Of a stretch of DNA of 7,793 nucleotides, positions 4,168-7,793 are shown piece by piece. This DNA is from DASQJL01 sp035689165 (GTDB lineage: Bacteria > Eisenbacteria > RBG-16-71-46 > SZUA-252). The notes beneath the pieces are model-generated. The model had not been told where the DNA came from and searched no databases. It saw only the letters and a list, made by a program, of their open reading frames with translations. The position numbers and the translations under genes were made by a program. Location of the stretch: the NCBI GenBank assembly GCA_035689165.1, contig DASSLZ010000301.1, forward strand, positions 1-7,793, given 5' to 3'. Position 1 is the first letter of the stretch, and each line of letters begins with the position of its first letter.

Positions 4168-6321
4168 ATGCTCTTTTCCTCCGCATGGATCCCGGCTGCC
4201 GCCCTGGCCGCTGGCGCCGGACTGCTTGCGAGCACGCTCCTCGCGCGCCGTCGTGGCACCCGACGTCCCGTGGTCCCTGCGCCGGAGACGACGCCACCGG
4301 CCCCCGTGGCCCCGGGACCTGTCGCCCGCGAGGTCACGATCCCGCCCGACCTGTCGGACCGCCAGCGGATCGAGACCGAGCGCCAGCACGCGCTCTCGCT
4401 CCTCGAGGCGACGCTCGAGTCCACGACCGACGGCGTCCTGATCGTGGACCGGAACGGGAAGATCATCCGCTTCAACGAGCGCTTCGTGCATCTCTGGCGC
4501 ATCCCCGCAGACATCATCCGAAGCCGGGACGACGACCGCGCGCTGGAGACGGTGCTCTCCCAGCTGGAGAACCCGGAAGCGTTCCTCTCGCGGGTCCGCC
4601 AGCTCTACGCCAACCCCGGCGCCGAAAGCCACGACGTGCTTCGCTTCAAGGACGGACGGGTCTTCGAGCGCCTCTCCCGGCCGCAGCGGCTGCGCGGCGA
4701 GGTCGTGGGACGGGTCTGGACCTTCCGCGACGTGACCGACCGCGAGCGGGCGCTGGCCGAGCAGCGGCTCGCGGCCGCGCGCGAGGCGACGATCGCGCGC
4801 AACCTGGACTCGGCGCTCTTCACCTTCACGCTGGGCGAAGACCTGCACGTGGAGGAATACGAGTACTTCTCGCTGGGCGCCGAGCGGCTGTTCGGCGTGC
4901 CGCTGGACGACCTCCTCGGCGATCCCGGCTTCTGGGACGCGCGCATCCACCCCGAGGACAAGGAGGGCGTCGTCCGTCCCGCGCTCCAGGGACTTCTGCG
5001 CTTGGAGCCGGCGATGATCGAGTTCCGCTACGAATCCTCGAAGGGGATCTTCCGCTGGCACCGGAGCCGCTTCGTGCCGCGCCGCGAAGCCGACGGGCGC
5101 GTGCACGTGGACGCGATCGAGACCGACGTCACGGAGCGCGTGGGCCTGGAGGAGCAGCTCCGGCACGCCCAGAAGCTGGAGGCCGTGGGTCAGCTGGCCG
5201 GAGGGATCGCCCACGACTTCAACAACATCCTGACCGTGGTGATCGGATACGCCGACCTGCTCCTCACGCGCATGCGGCACGACGATCAGAACCGCCGCGC
5301 GGTGGAGGAGATCCACAAGGGGGGCGACCGCGCCGCGTCGCTCACGCGTCAGCTCCTCGCCTTCAGCCGGAGGAGCCCGGCCCAGCCGCGGCTGCTGGAC
5401 CTGGGCGCCTCGATCCGGGACCTCATGCCGATGCTGCAGCGGCTCGCGGGCGAGGACATCGGCTTCGACCTGGACGTGACGCCGGGACTGGGCCCGGTGC
5501 GTGTCGATCCGTCGCAGTTCGAGCAGGTGATCGTGAACCTGGTGGTGAACGCGCGCGACGAGATGCCCGACGGCGGGATCCTTCGGATCGCGGTGGACCG
5601 GACCGAGGTGACGACGGCGCAGGTGCTGGGCGAGCCCGACCTGGTCGCCGGCTCCTACGTCCGCCTGCGGGTCGCCGATACCGGCCACGGAATCGACCCC
5701 GCGGCGCTCGAGCACATCTTCGAGCCGTTCTTCACGACGAAGGGACTGGGCCGCGGCACGGGCCTCGGGCTCGCCACCGTCTACGGCATCGTGCGTCAGC
5801 ATCGAGGCCGCGTGAGCGCCTCGAACCGGGACCAGGGGGCCGAGTTCGAGATCCTGCTCCCCGAGGTCCGGTCGGAGGGCGCGACCTCCCTGGCCCCGGC
5901 GCGGCTCGCCGGCGTTCCCGAAGGCCGTGAGTCGGTGCTCCTGGTCGAGGACGACGCGGCGCTCCTCACGCTCGGACGCGAGGTGCTTTCGGAGCTGGGC
6001 TATCGGGTCCAGGCGGCGACCAGCGGGCGCGACGCGCTCCGCCTGATCGAAGAGCAGCACCCCGAGATCGACATCCTGGTCACCGATGTCGTGATGCCGG
6101 AAATGGGGGGCCGCGAGCTGGCGGAGCGGATCGCGGTCGAGCGCCCGGACCTTCCGATTCTCTTCGTTTCGGGGTATACGCGCGACGCGGTGCTTCGGGA
6201 GGAGCTCTCCGGGGCGGCGGGACCGGGGATCGCTTTCCTCGAGAAACCCTACACCGCCCTCGTCCTGGCGCGGCGCGTCCGCGAGATGCTGGACGCGCGC
6301 AAGGGCGCCCCGACGGCGTAG
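4168..6321 (+). CDS. Hybrid sensor histidine kinase: TM-PAS-PAS-HisKA-HATPase-REC
   Basis: 717 residues. One hydrophobic segment at about 5-26 followed by Arg-rich AARRRGTRR-type residues anchors the protein, with no periplasmic domain. A Pro-rich linker (34-60) leads to PAS 1 (about 75-192, DGVLIVDRNGKIIRFNERF) and PAS 2 (about 208-326, HPEDKEGVV, ending in ETDVTER). HisKA follows with His349 in GGIAHDFNN. The ATPase has its N box at 457-463 (NLVVNAR), G1 DTGHGID at 504-510, F box FEPFFTTK at 518-525 and G2 GRGTGLGLA at 528-536. A C-terminal receiver has acidic pocket D595/D596, phospho-acceptor Asp640 (LVTDVVMP), Ser668 and Lys693 (LEKPYT). All residues needed for autophosphorylation and relay to the receiver are present. 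The ATG is chosen because GAGGGA lies 7 bases upstream (4155-4160) and the membrane anchor begins there. No separate response regulator or phosphotransfer gene is nearby, and the signal is unknown. Confidence 0.95.
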   Translation: MLFSSAWIPAAALAAGAGLLASTLLARRRGTRRPVVPAPETTPPAPVAPGPVAREVTIPPDLSDRQRIETERQHALSLLEATLESTTDGVLIVDRNGKIIRFNERFVHLWRIPADIIRSRDDDRALETVLSQLENPEAFLSRVRQLYANPGAESHDVLRFKDGRVFERLSRPQRLRGEVVGRVWTFRDVTDRERALAEQRLAAAREATIARNLDSALFTFTLGEDLHVEEYEYFSLGAERLFGVPLDDLLGDPGFWDARIHPEDKEGVVRPALQGLLRLEPAMIEFRYESSKGIFRWHRSRFVPRREADGRVHVDAIETDVTERVGLEEQLRHAQKLEAVGQLAGGIAHDFNNILTVVIGYADLLLTRMRHDDQNRRAVEEIHKGGDRAASLTRQLLAFSRRSPAQPRLLDLGASIRDLMPMLQRLAGEDIGFDLDVTPGLGPVRVDPSQFEQVIVNLVVNARDEMPDGGILRIAVDRTEVTTAQVLGEPDLVAGSYVRLRVADTGHGIDPAALEHIFEPFFTTKGLGRGTGLGLATVYGIVRQHRGRVSASNRDQGAEFEILLPEVRSEGATSLAPARLAGVPEGRESVLLVEDDAALLTLGREVLSELGYRVQAATSGRDALRLIEEQHPEIDILVTDVVMPEMGGRELAERIAVERPDLPILFVSGYTRDAVLREELSGAAGPGIAFLEKPYTALVLARRVREMLDARKGAPTA

Positions 6322-6351
6322 CGTTCGCAAGGGCGCCCCGACGGCGTAGCG
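6298..6351 (+). repeat. Perfect 26-bp tandem duplication across the kinase stop codon
   Basis: The 26 bases at 6298-6323 recur without a mismatch at 6326-6351, separated by TT (28-base period). Copy 1 encodes the last seven residues of the kinase (RKGAPTA) with its TAG. Copy 2 is untranslated and ends five bases before the stop of the converging dehydrogenase gene. Each copy contains the 8-bp palindrome GGGCGCCC, so the transcript can pair the two copies with each other. Confidence 0.95.
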
Positions 6352-6359
6352 GGCGCTAC
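6346..6359. terminator. Possible bidirectional hairpin between convergent genes
   Basis: GTAGC (6346-6350) and GCTAC (6355-6359) form a 5-bp stem with a GGGC loop. The right arm contains the stop codon of the dehydrogenase gene. No T run is present on either side, so termination by this hairpin alone is doubtful. It is listed because it is the only symmetric element exactly between two converging genes. Confidence 0.3.
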
Positions 6360-7381
6360 CCGGCCGTTCCCTCCCGGCTGACCGCTTCCCTCGACCGCAC
6401 CGCGTCGGCCAGGGTCGTCTCCACCGGCATCGGCGCCACGCCGAGATCGCCGAGCGTCTTCGAATTCCGAAGCGGCGCGAGCCGGCGCAGGTGCAGCACC
6501 AGCTCGCGAGGAAGCACCAGCTGGCGCAGGAAGGAGTGCTGCGGCAGCACGGGGGTGAGCAGCCCGAGCTCCTCCACCAGCAGGTCGGGAAGGCGCCGCC
6601 GTGGCGGGGCGATGCCGCTCAGCTCGGCGAGCCGACCGTAGAGGTCTCCGAGCCGAAGGCAGCCCGACGTGGCGAAGTAGCGGCGGCCTCCGTGCCCGCG
6701 TCCGATCGCCGCGGCGACGAAGCGCCCGAGATCGCGCCCATCGCTGATCGCGAGCCAGACGTCGTCGAGGATCCGATACGGCAGCTCCCCCGCCACGTAG
6801 AGCGCGATCAGCCCGCCCAGGATGGTGTCCACCCCGGGCGCGACGAGGACGCCGGGACTCACCACGAGGGTGCGCATGCCCGCGGCACCGTTCGCCTCCA
6901 GCACCAGCGCCTCGGCCTCGGTCTTCATGCGCACGTAATCCGACTCGTAGGCCCCCTCGGGCGGCGTCTCCTCGTCCACGTCCCCTTCCCGAACCGAGCG
7001 CTCCTGCACCGTGCCGGTGTAGCCCATCAACACGAACACCTTCACGCCCGCGCTCTGCGCCTCGCGCAGGAGCGACTCGGTGCCGCCCACGTTGATGCGG
7101 CGCTGCCGCTCGCGGTCGAACCGCACGAAACCGGTGCGCTCGGCCGCGTGGACGACGACGTCGCAGCCGTCCGCGATGCCGCGCAGCGACGCGGGGCGCT
7201 CGAGATCGCCGACGCGAAGCTCGGCGCCGGCCGGAGGCGGCGGTTCGCCCGGAAGGGCCCCGCGGCGCGCGAGGAGACGCATGGGCGCGCGGAATCCGGC
7301 CAGCTCGGGGGCGATCAGGCGCCCGACGGTGCCGGTCGAACCGGTGAGGAGGATGCGCTCGGGGAGATAGGGAATTCGCAT
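6356..7381 (-). CDS. Extended SDR-family NAD(P)-dependent epimerase/dehydrogenase-like protein
   Basis: 341 residues, usual for extended short-chain dehydrogenases (epimerase / dihydroflavonol-reductase-like group). The Rossmann nucleotide-binding motif is TGSTGTVG at 13-20, the acidic VGDLERP at 57-63 fits the adenine-contacting position, and VVVHAAERTGF (75-85) and INVGGTESLL (96-105) are family landmarks. The YxxxK pair is Tyr149-Lys153 in YVRMKTEAE. SPGVLVAPG (175-183) matches the family's PGxxxGPG turn. Near the end, NSKTLGDLGV (306-315) matches the typical substrate-domain closing motif. The motif that normally carries the catalytic Ser (SSAGTV in dihydroflavonol reductases) reads GYTGTV at 120-125. 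Substrate is unknown; sugar, sterol, flavonoid-like and quinone-assembly roles all occur in this family. The ATG at 7381-7379 gives the right distance to the glycine motif, yet no Shine-Dalgarno is visible before it. Confidence 0.9.
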   Translation of the reverse strand: MRIPYLPERILLTGSTGTVGRLIAPELAGFRAPMRLLARRGALPGEPPPPAGAELRVGDLERPASLRGIADGCDVVVHAAERTGFVRFDRERQRRINVGGTESLLREAQSAGVKVFVLMGYTGTVQERSVREGDVDEETPPEGAYESDYVRMKTEAEALVLEANGAAGMRTLVVSPGVLVAPGVDTILGGLIALYVAGELPYRILDDVWLAISDGRDLGRFVAAAIGRGHGGRRYFATSGCLRLGDLYGRLAELSGIAPPRRRLPDLLVEELGLLTPVLPQHSFLRQLVLPRELVLHLRRLAPLRNSKTLGDLGVAPMPVETTLADAVRSREAVSREGTAG

Positions 7382-7388
7382 GGCGTCG

Positions 7389-7404
7389 CCGCGCCGCGGC
7401 GCGG
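7389..7404. promoter_or_regulatory. 16-bp perfect palindrome just upstream of the dehydrogenase start
   Basis: CCGCGCCGCGGCGCGG is its own reverse complement and lies 7 bases before the ATG at 7381, where a ribosome binding site would be expected. It could be an operator for a dimeric regulator or an RNA hairpin that hides the start. GC-rich DNA makes such palindromes commoner than usual, so function is only possible. Confidence 0.35.
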
Positions 7405-7561
7405 ATGCATAACTCTACCGAATCCGGGGCGGCGGCGGCACTTCCGAATCGTCGCCGCGGGCTCTCGCGCTCCCCCGCCACTCCACTTCACGCGGCAGGC
7501 GAAACGCAATTTCGCGCCCTTGCGCCCCGCGCAGGTTGCGCGGCGCGCGCTGGCTGAAACC

Positions 7562-7584
7562 AGCCGCTCTCAGGCCGAGCGGCT
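7562..7584. other. 8-bp stem hairpin, unknown role
   Basis: AGCCGCTC (7562-7569) pairs perfectly with GAGCGGCT (7577-7584) around a 7-base loop. An overlapping alternative, GCTGG (7549-7553) with CCAGC (7560-7564), competes for its left arm. No adequate T run follows on either strand (TGGTCTTGG on plus), so I do not call it a terminator. Confidence 0.35.
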
Positions 7585-7682
7585 TGGTCTTGGCCGGCGG
7601 ACGCGGGCCACGCGCGCGCGCGGCGCTCCCGTAAGTCGAGGCCGTGTCGCATCCTCGACGAAGCGCGCCGCGTCCTGCCCGG

Positions 7683-7751
7683 CGACGCCACGCACCCGGC
7701 ACGATGGCTGCACCCGACCCTGGCGTCGGGTAGGCGTCCGCCCTGGACGCC
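7683..7751. other. Back-to-back hairpins with a competing long-range pairing
   Basis: ACCCGAC (7712-7718) pairs with GTCGGGT (7725-7731), and immediately after, GGCGTCC (7733-7739) pairs with GGACGCC (7745-7751). CGACGCCA (7683-7690) can instead pair over 8 bp with TGGCGTCG (7721-7728), which would break the first hairpin. The hexamer GGCGTC or its complement GACGCC occurs four times in these 69 bases. The arrangement resembles a switchable leader or a structured RNA, but no known family is recognised and the transcribed strand is unknown. Confidence 0.35.
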
Positions 7752-7793
7752 GGCGGCCCGAGTGCACCTGTTTCTTGGTGTTCTCTGCGGCCT

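Larger units (their letters stand above)
7405..7793. other. Apparently non-coding stretch with multiple hairpins
   Basis: About 390 bases with no convincing gene. The open frames here are short, Arg-rich, start without ribosome binding sites and match no family I recognise. The region contains a GCGAAA/TTTCGC hairpin (7499-7515), the hairpins listed separately, and a CA(CG)6 alternating tract (7609-7622). The upstream promoter of the dehydrogenase should lie here; TAGAGT (7417-7412, minus strand) is a possible but weak -10 with no matching -35. The last 25 bases are less GC-rich and may belong to the edge of another transcription unit. Confidence 0.5.

Noticed and set aside
4099..6330. 743-codon open minus-strand frame opposite the histidine kinase
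   Set aside because: The kinase on the other strand has every catalytic motif in order. The antisense product has no recognisable domain and reflects strong GC bias at third positions.
6322..6355. Second copy of the 26-bp repeat as an insertion-sequence target-site duplication or attachment site
   Set aside because: The copies are adjacent with only two bases between them, and no integrase, transposase or tRNA end is present in the window.
7415..7767. Several short overlapping minus-strand frames in the right-hand non-coding stretch
   Set aside because: They are Arg-rich, mutually overlapping, lack ribosome binding sites and carry no known motif, so I leave them out as genes.

Overview
This window reads as ordinary chromosomal DNA from a very GC-rich bacterium with a Gram-negative style envelope. 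It carries an exported OmpA-family protein with an outer-membrane barrel, calcium-binding repeats and a peptidoglycan-binding domain, plus a membrane-anchored hybrid histidine kinase. GC-rich codon third positions leave long antisense frames open almost everywhere. The style fits deep-branching or metagenomic high-GC phyla (Eisenbacteria-like, Gemmatimonadota-like or myxobacteria-like), but the sequence alone does not settle the taxon.

Left block, 1-2383, minus strand. Transcription probably begins near 2428 and runs yqeY (GatB/YqeY-domain protein), then a class-I SAM-dependent O-methyltransferase-like protein with an unusual Arg/Pro/Tyr-rich disordered N-terminal region of about 230 residues, then the first 36 codons of an Fpg/Nei-family DNA glycosylase that runs off the left edge. 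The gaps are 117 and 20 bases, so an operon is plausible.

Centre, 2384-6321, plus strand. A short AT-richer divergent promoter region (about 2435-2477) separates the blocks. The OmpA-family protein (signal peptide, barrel, five 30-residue TSP3 repeats, OmpA C-terminal domain, proline-rich tail) is followed 65 bases later by a complete PAS-PAS-HisKA-HATPase-REC hybrid kinase. A strong GC hairpin lies between them. Co-transcription is possible, and an envelope-related role for the kinase is only an inference from position.

Right block, 6322-7793. An extended short-chain dehydrogenase/NAD-dependent epimerase-like gene on the minus strand converges on the kinase gene. The 34 bases between their ends contain the second copy of a perfect 26-bp tandem duplication that spans the kinase stop codon. 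Upstream of the dehydrogenase (7382-7793) I see no convincing gene. That stretch holds a 16-bp palindrome, a (CG)6 tract and several hairpins, some with mutually exclusive pairing.

I do not see a defence island, mobile element, CRISPR array, biosynthetic cluster or RNA gene of a known family. The observations most worth following are the disordered-tail methyltransferase that lacks the usual catalytic histidine, the tandem duplication at the kinase stop, and the structured non-coding right end.
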